This document shows positions 8,436 through 17,458 of a DNA stretch of 42,395 bases, piece by piece. The notes under the pieces are model-generated. The model searched no databases and was not told where the DNA came from. It saw only the letters and a list, made by a program, of their open reading frames with translations. This DNA comes from Clostridia bacterium. Lineage in GTDB: Bacteria > Bacillota > Clostridia > Christensenellales > Aristaeellaceae. The position numbers and the translations under genes are program-made. The stretch spans positions 1-42,395 of the forward strand of contig JAFULL010000053.1 of NCBI GenBank assembly GCA_017473345.1. The letters are read 5' to 3'. Position 1 is the stretch's first letter, and each line of letters starts with the position of its first letter.

Positions 8436-8497
8436 GCAATATGAGATTTTATCGTCTTGTGACAGACGTGAATATGATTTGAAAGAAGGTCATTTCC

Positions 8498-9013
8498 ATG
8501 GCAAATCCCATCTTTACCATCACCATGAAAGACGGCGGCGTTATGCAGGGTGAACTGTACCCTGAAATTGCCCCCCAGAGTGTAGGCAACTTTATTTCCC
8601 TGGCCAACAGCGGTTTTTATGATGGTCTCATTTTCCATCGCTGCATCCCTGGTTTCATGATTCAGGGCGGCTGCCCCAACGGCACCGGCATGGGCGGCCC
8701 CGGCTACCGCATCAAGGGCGAATTCGGCCAGAACGGCGTTGCCAATCCCCTCAAGCATACCTATGGCGTACTGAGCATGGCCCGCAGCATGATGAAGGAC
8801 TCTGCCGGCAGCCAGTTCTTCATCATGACCAGCGACAGTCCTCATCTGGACGGCTCCTACGCCGCTTTCGGCAAGGTGCTGAGCGGTATGGAAGTAGCTG
8901 ACGGCATCGTCTCCAAAAAAACCGACCGCATGGATCGTCCGCTGGAGCCTCAGGTCATCGCCTCCATCCGCGTTGAAACCAACGGTGTAGAGTATCCCTT
9001 TACCAAACTGTAA
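8498..9013 (+). CDS. Cyclophilin-type peptidyl-prolyl cis-trans isomerase
   Basis: The 171-residue product is a single-domain cytosolic cyclophilin that speeds cis-trans isomerisation of prolyl bonds during folding. Family signatures are clear: FHRCIPGFMIQGG with the catalytic Arg (R48), GTGMGGPGYRIKGEF, and GSQFFIM. The position of the drug-contacting Trp of human cyclophilin A is His here (HLDGSYAAFGKV), as in many bacterial forms. The start at 8498 follows AGAAGG. The gene has a near-consensus promoter and is followed directly by a strong terminator, so it is probably monocistronic. Its C- and G-ending codon use suggests high expression. Confidence 0.93.
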   Translation: MANPIFTITMKDGGVMQGELYPEIAPQSVGNFISLANSGFYDGLIFHRCIPGFMIQGGCPNGTGMGGPGYRIKGEFGQNGVANPLKHTYGVLSMARSMMKDSAGSQFFIMTSDSPHLDGSYAAFGKVLSGMEVADGIVSKKTDRMDRPLEPQVIASIRVETNGVEYPFTKL

Positions 9014-9020
9014 TGACCAG

Positions 9021-9056
9021 GCGGCGCGGAGGGCTTTTCCCTTTGCGCCGCTTTTT
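9021..9056 (+). terminator. Terminator after the cyclophilin gene
   Basis: GCGGCGC (9021-9027) pairs with GCGCCGC (9045-9051), extended inward by GGAGGG/CCCTTT with G-U pairs, and is followed by TTTTT (9052-9056). It lies only 26 bases before the next start codon. Confidence 0.85.
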
Positions 9057-9081
9057 CAGTATTTTGAAAGCGAGCGATTCC

Positions 9082-11442
9082 ATGCCACTGCAATTGCCTG
9101 AATTACTGTGTCCTGCCGGTGATGAAAGCGCATTGAAAGCCGCCGTCGACTGCGGCGCAAATGCTGTATACCTGGGCTACAAAGCCTATGGCGCGCGTGC
9201 CAGTGCCGTCAACTTTGATGACGAGGCGCTTGAACGCGCTGTTCGCTATGCCCATCTGTATCATGCGCGCGTACACGTTACCGTCAACACGCTTGTTAAA
9301 CCACACGAAATGGACGGCGTTTATCAGGCACTGCAGGCAATTGACGCATGTGGTGCGGATGCTGTGATCGTTCAGGATCTCGGCGTGGCTTCGATCGTCA
9401 AAAAACACTTTCCGCGTCTTCAACTGCATGCCAGCACACAGATGGCCCTTTGCAATGCCCAAGGCGTACTTGCTGCTGAAAAGCTCGGCTTTGACCGCGT
9501 TGTGCTCGCACGCGAATGCAGCATGGAAGACATTCGACGTGCCTGTGAAACTGGCGTTGAGGTCGAAGTATTTGCCCACGGCGCTCTGTGTACCGCAGTC
9601 AGCGGGCGATGCCTTATGTCAAGTCTGGCAGGCGGACGCAGCGGCAACCGCGGCCGCTGTGCACAGCCCTGTCGTCAATGCTTCCAGATGAACCAGCAGG
9701 ATGGTCCCCTGCTTTCCCTGCGTGACCTTTGTACGCTTGATGAGCTGCCGCAGTTATGCGAAGCAGGCGTAGCTTCGCTGAAGATCGAAGGGCGTCTCAA
9801 GAGCGCCGAATATGTTGCCGTTGTTGCCAGCGTATATCGGCGTGCGCTGGATCAGATCGCTCTTGGTGAATTTACCCCCAGTAAGGCTGAGAAAGAAAAA
9901 CTGCTGCAGATTTTCAACCGCGGCGGTTTTACCAAAGGCCATGCTTTTGACGCTGAGGATGCTGATTTGATCACTCCTTCCCGCGTCAGCCACGACGGTC
10001 TGCCTATTGGCGATATTGTCAGCGTTCGTAAAAACCTTGCCACCATGAAAACGCTGCGTGATCTCAATGACGGTGACAGCCTGCAGCTTCGCGGGGCAAA
10101 GGATGAAGACATGCGCTACTCAGGCCATGCCGTTCCTGCCGGTGGAATGGCCACGCTTCGTCTGCGTCCCGGTCTGCACGTTGAGCCCGGCATGCAGGTC
10201 GGCCGTCTCAGCGACGCGGCACAGCTTGAAACGGCGCGTGCCCATCAGCCAAGACCCATTCCCGTAAGCATGCTGGCCCGTTTTGCAGCTGGTTCTACTA
10301 TGCAGTTATGCATCAGCGATGGAACCACCAGTGTTACGGTCACAGGCCCTGTGACTGAAACTGCCCGAAATCGCGCTTCCACTGCAGAAGACGCCTGCCG
10401 GCAGCTGGAAAAACTGGGCGGTACTCCTTTTACACTTGCTGCAAATGTGCAGGCTATTGTGGATGACGGCGTATTCTTGCCCGTCAGCGCCCTAAATGCA
10501 TTGCGCAGAGAGGCTGTTGAACATCTCACAGAAGCCCGCATCGCTGCCTTTGGCCAGCGTACTTTGAAAGAAAAAAAGCCGTTCCAAGCTCCTGGCATTT
10601 CTTCAGCCATAGTTAATGAAAACACAATTGCCGTCGTGTTTCACGATTCCGCGCTCGCGCAGGATTTGCTTGATGCAGGTGCAAACCTGCTGATCTATGA
10701 GCCGCGCTGCTTTACAGCTGATACACTTGCACAGCAACTTTCCTTTTTACCCGCAGGCGCGTGGCTGAGACTGCCTCCACAGCTTACGCATAAGACACTT
10801 GTATCTGCGGTTGATGTGATCCAGACTCATGTCTCTCGTTTGGGCGGCGTGGTTCTGGAAAGTGCAGGCCAGCTTGCGCTTGATCTTCCCCTGCCCCGCA
10901 TTGCCGGCGAAGGAATACCCGTGACCAATCCGGAAGGCGCTGCCGTACTGGAAAACTTCGGCATAAATGCGTTTACACTGTGGAGCGAATGGACTTTTGC
11001 CGAGCAGAAGAAACTTGCTGCTGTACGCCTTCAGCGATTGCTGAAAGTCTATGGCCGCGAGCGTCTGATGCTGCTCAACCATTGTCCTGAACGGGTAAGA
11101 CTTGGTCTGACATCCAGGCGCGCTTCCTGTACGCTGTGCAAAACAGATGATATGACCTGTGGTCAGAACAATACCTCCATGCTTGACCGAAAAGGCTACC
11201 GCTTCCCGCTGATGCGTACCCGTTTTGACGACGGCTGCGAAATCACTGTTCTGGGCGCACTGCCCACCAGTCTCCACGATCATGAAAATGATCGTCTTGC
11301 ACTCAGCGCGGGAAAACTGCTTGTTTTCACCACTGAAACGCCCGGTGAGCAGATTGCTATAACCCGTTTTTATGCCGGAAATGGCAGTATGCCTTCATTG
11401 ACTCATACAAACACCGGCCATTGGCAGCGCGGTGTGGAATGA
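9082..11442 (+). CDS. U32 family protein, long form with C-terminal extension (RlhA/TrhP-like)
   Basis: The 786-residue product belongs to the U32 'peptidase' family. Characterised bacterial members (RlhA, TrhP) work in prephenate-dependent hydroxylation of RNA pyrimidines, and earlier names called the family collagenase-like. It opens with PELLCPAGDESALKAAVDCG and has the family signature KIEGRLKSAEYVA. A conserved Cys group spans GALCTAVSGRC through GRCAQPCRQC, a plausible Fe-S site. A long C-terminal part of DUF3656 type follows, with a second Cys group C668, C683, C686, C693. The ATG at 9082 is chosen because the upstream in-frame stretch to 9013 is the preceding terminator. The ribosome site is weak. 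It heads the run leading into mutS2. Substrate (rRNA or tRNA) is undetermined. Confidence 0.87.
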   Translation: MPLQLPELLCPAGDESALKAAVDCGANAVYLGYKAYGARASAVNFDDEALERAVRYAHLYHARVHVTVNTLVKPHEMDGVYQALQAIDACGADAVIVQDLGVASIVKKHFPRLQLHASTQMALCNAQGVLAAEKLGFDRVVLARECSMEDIRRACETGVEVEVFAHGALCTAVSGRCLMSSLAGGRSGNRGRCAQPCRQCFQMNQQDGPLLSLRDLCTLDELPQLCEAGVASLKIEGRLKSAEYVAVVASVYRRALDQIALGEFTPSKAEKEKLLQIFNRGGFTKGHAFDAEDADLITPSRVSHDGLPIGDIVSVRKNLATMKTLRDLNDGDSLQLRGAKDEDMRYSGHAVPAGGMATLRLRPGLHVEPGMQVGRLSDAAQLETARAHQPRPIPVSMLARFAAGSTMQLCISDGTTSVTVTGPVTETARNRASTAEDACRQLEKLGGTPFTLAANVQAIVDDGVFLPVSALNALRREAVEHLTEARIAAFGQRTLKEKKPFQAPGISSAIVNENTIAVVFHDSALAQDLLDAGANLLIYEPRCFTADTLAQQLSFLPAGAWLRLPPQLTHKTLVSAVDVIQTHVSRLGGVVLESAGQLALDLPLPRIAGEGIPVTNPEGAAVLENFGINAFTLWSEWTFAEQKKLAAVRLQRLLKVYGRERLMLLNHCPERVRLGLTSRRASCTLCKTDDMTCGQNNTSMLDRKGYRFPLMRTRFDDGCEITVLGALPTSLHDHENDRLALSAGKLLVFTTETPGEQIAITRFYAGNGSMPSLTHTNTGHWQRGVE

Positions 11443-11472
11443 CCCGACTGCAATCGAAAGGAAGGGATCCGC

Positions 11473-13827
11473 ATGAATCAGGATCGTGCCCTTCGCGTAC
11501 TTGAATTTACAAAAATCCGCGAGCGCCTTGCAACGTTCGCCCTTACAGATCCCGGCAAGGAAAAATGTCTTGCTCTGATTCCCTATACCGATTTTTCCGA
11601 CGTTTGTCATGCACTGAATGAAACCGAGGAAGCCTGCGTACTGCTCACCTATCTGGGCGGCAACCCACTGATGAGTTTCCCGGATGTGCGTGAACAGATT
11701 GAACTGGCCAGCAAAGGCGCATGTCTCAGTCCCCGTGCACTGCTGGACGTTGCTGCCTGTCTGCGCGCCTCAAAGTCAGCCCGTTCCTCTCTTGTGCGCG
11801 AACGGGAAGACACGCCCATTCTGACTGGCATTGCAAGCCGTATCACGACCCTTGACAGCGTGGAAAACGATATCAACGACGCCATCATCAGTGAGGAAGA
11901 GATTGCAGACCGTGCCTCTGCAGAACTGTTCCAGATTCGCAGGCAGATCCGTTCTGCCAACGAACGCATGCGTGAAAAGCTGAATCAGATGATTCGCTCC
12001 AGCTCCTTTGCCAAAAACCTGCAGGACTCCATCATCACCATGCGCGGCGATCGTTATTGTATCCCTGTGAAAGCTGAATGCCGCGCCAATGTGCCCGGTC
12101 TGGTGCATGACCAGAGTTCCACCGGCGCAACGCTGTTCATTGAGCCGATGTTTGTGGTGGAACTGGGCAATGATCTCAAGCAGCTGCGCGCAAAGGAACA
12201 GCTTGAAATCGCCAGAATTCTGCAGGCGCTGAGTGATCGCATCGGCCCGCATGCAGAGGGCATTCTGCTTAACATCAGCCTGCTGACCCATCTGGACTTT
12301 GCCTTTGCAAAGGGCATGCTGGCCCGAAGCCTGCGCGCATCGCTGCCCAAGATGAACAAGCGCGGCTACATCAAAATCGCCCGCGGCCGTCATCCGCTGA
12401 TCGATCCGGAAAAGGTGGTTCCCAGCAACCTGTGGCTTGGCGATCAGTTTACCACGCTCATCATCACCGGCCCCAACACTGGCGGTAAAACCGTTACGCT
12501 CAAAACGGTCGGTCTGTTTACCCTGATGGCACAGAGCGGTCTGCAGGTACCCGCTGACCTTGGAACAGAACTGAGCGTATTTGACCACGTCTATGCCGAC
12601 ATCGGCGATGAACAGTCCATCGAACAGAGTCTGTCCACCTTCTCCTCTCATATGACCAATATCGTTGACATTGTCAAAAACGTCGACGACAGCGATCTGG
12701 TTCTCTTTGACGAACTGGGTGCCGGCACAGACCCAACCGAAGGCGCTGCACTGGCTCAGAGCATTCTCAACAGTCTGCTCAGGCGCAAGATCCGCACCAT
12801 GGCCACAACGCACTACAGTGAACTGAAGGCCTTTGCTCTTTCGACTCCAGGCGTTGAAAACGCAAGCGTCGAATTTGACGTGGAAAGTCTGCGTCCCACC
12901 TACCGACTGTCTATCGGCATTCCCGGCAAGAGCAACGCTTTTGAAATTTCCCGCAAGCTGGGACTGCCCGAATGGCTGATTGATGCTTCCAAGGAGCTGC
13001 TTTCCAAGGAAGATATCCGCTTTGAAGACGTCATTGCAAACGCAGAATATCACCGTCAGATTGCCGAGCGCGAACGTGAAATTGCTGAAGAAACACGCCG
13101 CGAAACCGTCAAGCTGCGCAATGAGGCTGAAAAGCTTCGTGCTGAGATCGAGCAGAGCAAGGATAAGAGCCTCAAAAAAGCCAAGGATGAAGCGCGCCGC
13201 ATTATGGAAAATGCCAAGCGCGAATCCGAAAATATCATTCGCGAACTCAAGGCCATGAAAAAGCAGGCTGCTGCGCCGGAACATGAAGTGCAAAAACTGA
13301 AGAAGCGCATGGAGGACGGCATCGACGCTCTCAGCGAAGGGCTTGCCCAGAAAAGCGCTGTCAACTTCACCCCGCCCAAAACCGTTCGCCCCGGCGAAAG
13401 CGTCGAGATCGTTCATCTTGGCACGAAAGGTACCGTACTTTCTGCTCCTGACCGCAACGGAGAAGTGCAGATTCAGGCCGGCATCATGAAAATGAAGGTC
13501 CATCTTACGCAGCTCAAACTGGTCGAAGCTGAGAAGCCCAAGCCCAGCTGTGTGATCAACCGTACCTCCTCTGCCAAAGCTTCCGTTCCCATGGAAGTGG
13601 ACGTGCGCGGCCTTACCCTTGAAGAGGCCATCGGACAGGTGGATATTTACCTGGCTGACGCCACACTGGGTGGTCTGAACGAGGTAAGCATCATTCACGG
13701 CAAAGGTACCGGCGTGCTGCGTACCGGCATTCAGCGCCATCTCAAAGGCCATATGAACGTCAAGAAATACCGCGACGGCATGTATGGCGAAGGCGAGCAG
13801 GGCGTTACCATCGTTACTTTGAAATAA
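11473..13827 (+). CDS. mutS2: MutS2, DNA mismatch-like ATPase with Smr domain
   Basis: MutS2 is a 784-residue protein, full length for the family. In Firmicutes it acts on branched DNA and on collided ribosomes. The core holds Walker A GPNTGGKT (333-340), Walker B LVLFDELGAGTDPTEG, and the ABC-type ATTHYSELK segment. A long charged coiled coil follows (about residues 510-630), then a KOW-like beta region, and a C-terminal Smr nuclease domain (VDVRGLTLEEA to the end) with the IHGKGTGVLR motif. The mismatch-recognition N-domain of MutS is absent, as expected. The start follows AAAGGAAGGG. It lies 30 bases after the U32 gene and 27 before the response regulator, so co-transcription is likely. 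Confidence 0.96.
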   Translation: MNQDRALRVLEFTKIRERLATFALTDPGKEKCLALIPYTDFSDVCHALNETEEACVLLTYLGGNPLMSFPDVREQIELASKGACLSPRALLDVAACLRASKSARSSLVREREDTPILTGIASRITTLDSVENDINDAIISEEEIADRASAELFQIRRQIRSANERMREKLNQMIRSSSFAKNLQDSIITMRGDRYCIPVKAECRANVPGLVHDQSSTGATLFIEPMFVVELGNDLKQLRAKEQLEIARILQALSDRIGPHAEGILLNISLLTHLDFAFAKGMLARSLRASLPKMNKRGYIKIARGRHPLIDPEKVVPSNLWLGDQFTTLIITGPNTGGKTVTLKTVGLFTLMAQSGLQVPADLGTELSVFDHVYADIGDEQSIEQSLSTFSSHMTNIVDIVKNVDDSDLVLFDELGAGTDPTEGAALAQSILNSLLRRKIRTMATTHYSELKAFALSTPGVENASVEFDVESLRPTYRLSIGIPGKSNAFEISRKLGLPEWLIDASKELLSKEDIRFEDVIANAEYHRQIAEREREIAEETRRETVKLRNEAEKLRAEIEQSKDKSLKKAKDEARRIMENAKRESENIIRELKAMKKQAAAPEHEVQKLKKRMEDGIDALSEGLAQKSAVNFTPPKTVRPGESVEIVHLGTKGTVLSAPDRNGEVQIQAGIMKMKVHLTQLKLVEAEKPKPSCVINRTSSAKASVPMEVDVRGLTLEEAIGQVDIYLADATLGGLNEVSIIHGKGTGVLRTGIQRHLKGHMNVKKYRDGMYGEGEQGVTIVTLK

Positions 13828-13854
13828 GTTTACACAAAGAAAGAAGGGACATTT

Positions 13855-14559
13855 ATGTCTGAAAAGCAGCGCATCCTGTTGGTGGATGACGATCCGAATA
13901 TCAGCCATTTGGTAAGGCTTTATCTTGAAAAAGAGGGTTTTGCAGTCACTGAAGCAGCGCGCGGCGACGATGCACTTAAGTCCTTTCAGCAGGATCCTCC
14001 CGCTTTGGTTCTGCTGGACGTCATGCTGCCCGGCATGGACGGCCTGCAGGTGCTCAGAGAAATCCGCAAATCCAGCAAAGCGCCTGTGATCATGCTCACC
14101 GCCCGTGATGAGACTTTTGACAAGGTGCTTGGCCTTGAACTTGGCGCTGACGACTATATCACCAAACCCTTCGAGACCAAGGAACTGGTCGCCCGCGTCA
14201 AGGCTGTGCTTCGCCGTGCGCCCGCCGCGGAAGAACCTGCAGCGCAGGACGATGTACTGCGTTTCCCCCAGCTGACGGTCAGCCTGGCCCGTTACGAAGT
14301 CACCTACGAAGGCCGTGAACTGGATATGCCTCCCAAGGAGCTTGAGGTGCTGTACTACCTGGCTTCACATCCCAACATGGTCTTCACCCGCGAGCAGCTG
14401 CTGGAACGCGTATGGGGCTTTGATTTCTTCGGTGACAGCCGCACGGTGGACGTGCATATCAAGCGCCTGCGTGAAAAGCTTCCCGAGTGCGAGAAATACG
14501 GTTGGGAAATCCATACCGTATGGCGCGTGGGTTATAAATTCGAATATAAAGCGAACTGA
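13855..14559 (+). CDS. OmpR/PhoB-family response regulator
   Basis: The 234-residue regulator has a receiver domain (acidic pocket D11/D12, phospho-acceptor D55 in LLDVMLPG, T82, K104 in YITKPF) followed by a winged-helix DNA-binding domain with ELEVLYYLASHPNMVFTREQLLERVWG and the recognition helix RTVDVHIKRLREKL. It would bind DNA when phosphorylated by the kinase encoded 17 bases downstream. The start follows GAAAGAAGGGAC. The closest familiar types are PhoP/WalR-like regulators of Firmicutes; the regulon cannot be read from the window. Confidence 0.95.
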   Translation: MSEKQRILLVDDDPNISHLVRLYLEKEGFAVTEAARGDDALKSFQQDPPALVLLDVMLPGMDGLQVLREIRKSSKAPVIMLTARDETFDKVLGLELGADDYITKPFETKELVARVKAVLRRAPAAEEPAAQDDVLRFPQLTVSLARYEVTYEGRELDMPPKELEVLYYLASHPNMVFTREQLLERVWGFDFFGDSRTVDVHIKRLREKLPECEKYGWEIHTVWRVGYKFEYKAN

Positions 14560-14576
14560 TCCGAAAGGAAGGCATC

Positions 14577-16052
14577 ATGTTCCAAAATCTGTTTGACCGG
14601 CTGCTGGCGCTGTTTATGGTCGTTATTTTGCTGGTTGCATTGATCGGAAGCGCATTTTCCATGGTGAGTATTCGTTCCTCCATGGTTGACAGCCGCATGG
14701 AAAGCTTGCTGGGTCAGGCGCGTGAGATCGCGTTTCTGGCCAGCAGGATGGACAACGGCGACCCGCTTTCCGAATATTTCAACATTGAAACTTCCACCAT
14801 GACCTATCTGCAGTGGAAGGCGCAGACCGTATATGAAGACTTCGATGCGTACATACTGATCGTTGACCGTAACGGCCGCGTGATGGACAACATGCAGTAT
14901 GTTATGGAAGGCAGCGGTGCGCTTGCAACCCTTGATGCAGATGCAGTATCAGCAGCGCTCATGCAGGTGCTCAAAGGTCAGGAAGTACAGACAAAGCTGC
15001 ACAGTGCATACGGCCCGGTATTTTCCGTTGCTGTTCCGTGGGTTCAGAACGATTCTGTTCTTGGTGCAGTATTCATCCACACCAGCGCCCAGATCATCGA
15101 AGCCGAATACCATGGTTTGATTCTGCAGATCGTCGTCGGTTTTGCCCTTGCTTCACTTGTTGCCATAGCAGGCTCTGCGTTCTACGCACGCGGAATCGTA
15201 AAGCCGCTTACCGTGATCACCGGCGCCGCCGAGGAAATGAGCAAAGGAAAGCTCAGTTCGCGTGCCGAAGTGACCGGTGTAACGGAAGTGCGCCAGCTTG
15301 CGGGCGCATTCAACGTAATGGCTGAAAAGCTTGAACAGGTCGAGGAAAACCGAAAGGAATTCGTGGCAAACGTCAGCCACGAACTGCGTTCCCCCGTTAC
15401 AAGCATTCATGGCTTTGTGGAAGGCATGCTGGACGGCATCATTCCGCAGGAAGAATATCCGCGCTATTTGCAGATCGTCTTCGACGAAACCAACCGCATG
15501 AAACGGCTCATCGCCGATCTGTTGCAGCTCAGCCGCATGGACAAAGGCGCAGCCAAGCTGGAATGGAGCGATTTTGATTTAAACGAGCTCATCCGCCGTG
15601 TCATCATCGGACGCATGAGCGATATTGAAGAAAAACGTCTTCATATGCAGCTGGATTTTGCAGAGGAACCATGCTTTGTTCATGCCGATAAAGACCGCAT
15701 TTCTCAGGTGCTGCACAACATTGTGGACAATGCCCTAAAGTATGTTCCTGATGAAGGCCGCTTGACAATCAACACTACTTTGTTGCATGATAATACAGTG
15801 GCCGTCACCATTGAAAACGATGGCGAGCCTATTTCGCCGCAGGATCGTGCTCATCTGTTTGAGCGCTTCTACAAAGTGGACAAGGCACATACCGCCGGCG
15901 GCGGTACTGGACTGGGCCTGAGTATCTGCAAGCAGATCATGGAAATGCACGGCGAACATATCGATGTGCTTCCGCTTGAAGAAGGAGCAGGCTTCCAATT
16001 CACGCTCAAGCTGAGTCGTCCGCAGGAACATGCCAGGCTGGAAAACCACTGA
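14577..16052 (+). CDS. Sensor histidine kinase (HAMP, HisKA, HATPase)
   Basis: This 491-residue membrane kinase pairs with the regulator just upstream. TM1 spans about residues 8-30, an extracytoplasmic sensor about 31-180, and TM2 about 181-203. HAMP follows (GIVKPLTVITGAAEEMSKGK). The H-box VSHELRSPVTSIHGF has phospho-acceptor H268, the N-box is NIVDNALKYVP, and the G-boxes end GGGTGLGLSICKQIMEMHG. I see no PAS domain between HAMP and HisKA, which separates it from WalK. The E-L-R-S-P H-box with a GFVEGM continuation is the PhoR/ResE-type HisKA subclass. The ligand is unknown. The start follows GAAAGGAAGGC. Confidence 0.95.
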   Translation: MFQNLFDRLLALFMVVILLVALIGSAFSMVSIRSSMVDSRMESLLGQAREIAFLASRMDNGDPLSEYFNIETSTMTYLQWKAQTVYEDFDAYILIVDRNGRVMDNMQYVMEGSGALATLDADAVSAALMQVLKGQEVQTKLHSAYGPVFSVAVPWVQNDSVLGAVFIHTSAQIIEAEYHGLILQIVVGFALASLVAIAGSAFYARGIVKPLTVITGAAEEMSKGKLSSRAEVTGVTEVRQLAGAFNVMAEKLEQVEENRKEFVANVSHELRSPVTSIHGFVEGMLDGIIPQEEYPRYLQIVFDETNRMKRLIADLLQLSRMDKGAAKLEWSDFDLNELIRRVIIGRMSDIEEKRLHMQLDFAEEPCFVHADKDRISQVLHNIVDNALKYVPDEGRLTINTTLLHDNTVAVTIENDGEPISPQDRAHLFERFYKVDKAHTAGGGTGLGLSICKQIMEMHGEHIDVLPLEEGAGFQFTLKLSRPQEHARLENH

Positions 16053-16080
16053 CCCACAGCGTACGAAGGAGGACCAGGGG

Positions 16081-16587
16081 ATGGATCGACATATTTTTCT
16101 CGTTGGAATGCCCGGCAGCGGTAAAAGCGCGCTGGGGCGACGTGTCGCGCAAAAACTGCAGATCCCCTATCTTGATACTGACGTTTACTTGACTGAAGTG
16201 ACGGGGATGGACACCGCTCAGCTGTATACCACCTTTGGCGAAAAGGCGTTTCGCGACGGTGAAACCAGACTTCTGCAGCAGCTGATCAATGCCACTCCGG
16301 GTATCATTTCAACGGGCGGCGGTCTGTGCCTACGTGAAGAAAACCGCACGCTGATGCACAATCACGGTGTCATCGTACTGATCGACCGACCGATCGACGA
16401 TATCATGCTGGATATACGCGCCGAAAAACGCCCCTTCCTTGCACAAAAAGGCCGCGAAGAAATTGAACGCATTTATAATGAGCGTATGCCAATCTACAAG
16501 AGCGCTGCCGATATTGTTATGGACAACGGCAATGGCTTTCACAATGGTTTGGCCGCTCTGGAAGAAATCGTACGTCGCTATACCTAA
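16081..16587 (+). CDS. aroK: Shikimate kinase
   Basis: Shikimate kinase phosphorylates shikimate at the 3-hydroxyl on the route to chorismate. The 168-residue product has Walker A GMPGSGKS (9-16), the shikimate-binding residues D34, R58 and G79-G81, the lid Arg in EKRPFL, and the adenine-site RMPIYKSAAD. These positions agree with the well-studied enzyme. The ATG at 16081 follows GAAGGAGGACC; the open frame extends back to 16030 inside the kinase gene. It is the last gene of the plus-strand run and no other aromatic-pathway gene is nearby. The terminator overlaps its stop region. Confidence 0.95.
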   Translation: MDRHIFLVGMPGSGKSALGRRVAQKLQIPYLDTDVYLTEVTGMDTAQLYTTFGEKAFRDGETRLLQQLINATPGIISTGGGLCLREENRTLMHNHGVIVLIDRPIDDIMLDIRAEKRPFLAQKGREEIERIYNERMPIYKSAADIVMDNGNGFHNGLAALEEIVRRYT

Positions 16588-16627
16588 AAACAACGGCTGC
16601 TGAACCTGCCAGCAGCCGTTGTTTTTA
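16586..16627. terminator. Bidirectional terminator
   Basis: A 13-bp perfect stem (16590-16602 with 16610-16622, loop of 7) is flanked by five As and five Ts. It serves aroK on the plus strand and the HAD phosphatase on the minus strand, whose stop codon lies in the T-run. Confidence 0.92.
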
Positions 16628-17446
16628 CTTTAATGCGTATTTCTGCACAGCCCATGCCACACCGTCTTCGTCATTTGTAAGCGTAACAAGCTTTGCAGCT
16701 TTTTTCACCTTTTCGTTGGCATTGCCCATAGCGGTGCCCCACCCTGCCCACTCGATCATGGGAAGGTCGTTGTCGAAGTCACCAAATGTCATCACCTGCG
16801 ATGCATCCAGCCCCAGATGGGCAGCCAGTTCCGCGACGGCTGTTCCCTTATTGATGCCCTCAGGCATAAGCTCAAGGTTGTCCTTCCACGAACTGCTGAT
16901 CTCAAGGCCACCCACGTCGATCAGTTTCTTGCGGGTATCTTCAATGCTCTGTTCATCAGGAAAGATAGCAATGATTTTGTTGACGCCGACGTCCCATATC
17001 TTTTTCAGTCCATCCGGGCCGTGATAAAGGTGTAAATCTACACCCTTGTGCGAAACCCAGATAAAATCTTTCGTTCCCTCGTCATCGTGAAGAACCGCCA
17101 GATTATTTCTGGAAAAACAAGTAAACAGAACATTGGCATCCCACAGGATACGTACCGTTTTTTCAAGCGTTTCACGATTGATCACGTGGTTGGCGATTTC
17201 TGTTCCAGTGGGGTCAAGCCAGATATTTGTACCGTTAACGCCCAATGGCGCACAGTCAGTCAGCTGGTTTTCACGCACAAACAACGCGATATCCGCAGCT
17301 GCCCGTCCGCTACAGATTGCCAGTTTAATCCCCTGCTCAGCCGCCTTGCGAAGCGTTTGCGCATTTTTTTCGCTGATTTTCTGTTTTGAATTCAACAGCG
17401 TTCCATCCATATCCATCACAATGAGGCGAATGTCGTTCTTCTGCAT
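16625..17446 (-). CDS. Cof-type HAD-IIB phosphatase
   Basis: The 273-residue product is a cytosolic HAD-superfamily phosphatase of the Cof/IIB class, which typically hydrolyses sugar phosphates or flavin phosphates. Motif I is MDMDGTLLNS with nucleophile D12 and acid D14. Motif II is ICSGR, and motifs III/IV are the Lys of NKGTAVAEL and GDFDNDLPMIEWAG. The large C2B-type cap sits between motifs II and III. The start follows GGAGGAGCGCC. It is the last gene of the 19362-16625 operon, 12 bases after the pseudouridine synthase. The substrate cannot be predicted. Confidence 0.92.
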   Translation of the reverse strand: MQKNDIRLIVMDMDGTLLNSKQKISEKNAQTLRKAAEQGIKLAICSGRAAADIALFVRENQLTDCAPLGVNGTNIWLDPTGTEIANHVINRETLEKTVRILWDANVLFTCFSRNNLAVLHDDEGTKDFIWVSHKGVDLHLYHGPDGLKKIWDVGVNKIIAIFPDEQSIEDTRKKLIDVGGLEISSSWKDNLELMPEGINKGTAVAELAAHLGLDASQVMTFGDFDNDLPMIEWAGWGTAMGNANEKVKKAAKLVTLTNDEDGVAWAVQKYALK

Positions 17447-17458
17447 GGCGCTCCTCCA

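Noticed and set aside
11776..13908. A 710-codon open frame on the minus strand opposite mutS2
   Set aside because: It is the antisense shadow of a strongly biased coding region. It has no ribosome site, no recognisable domain, and a Phe/His/Cys-rich composition typical of reverse-frame translation.
17176..17195. Possible parS site containing TGATCACGTGGTT
   Set aside because: Only the central CACGTG core matches; the flanks do not fit the 16-base parS consensus, and the site lies within a HAD phosphatase gene. I saw no better parS by eye, though a mismatch-tolerant scan was not possible.
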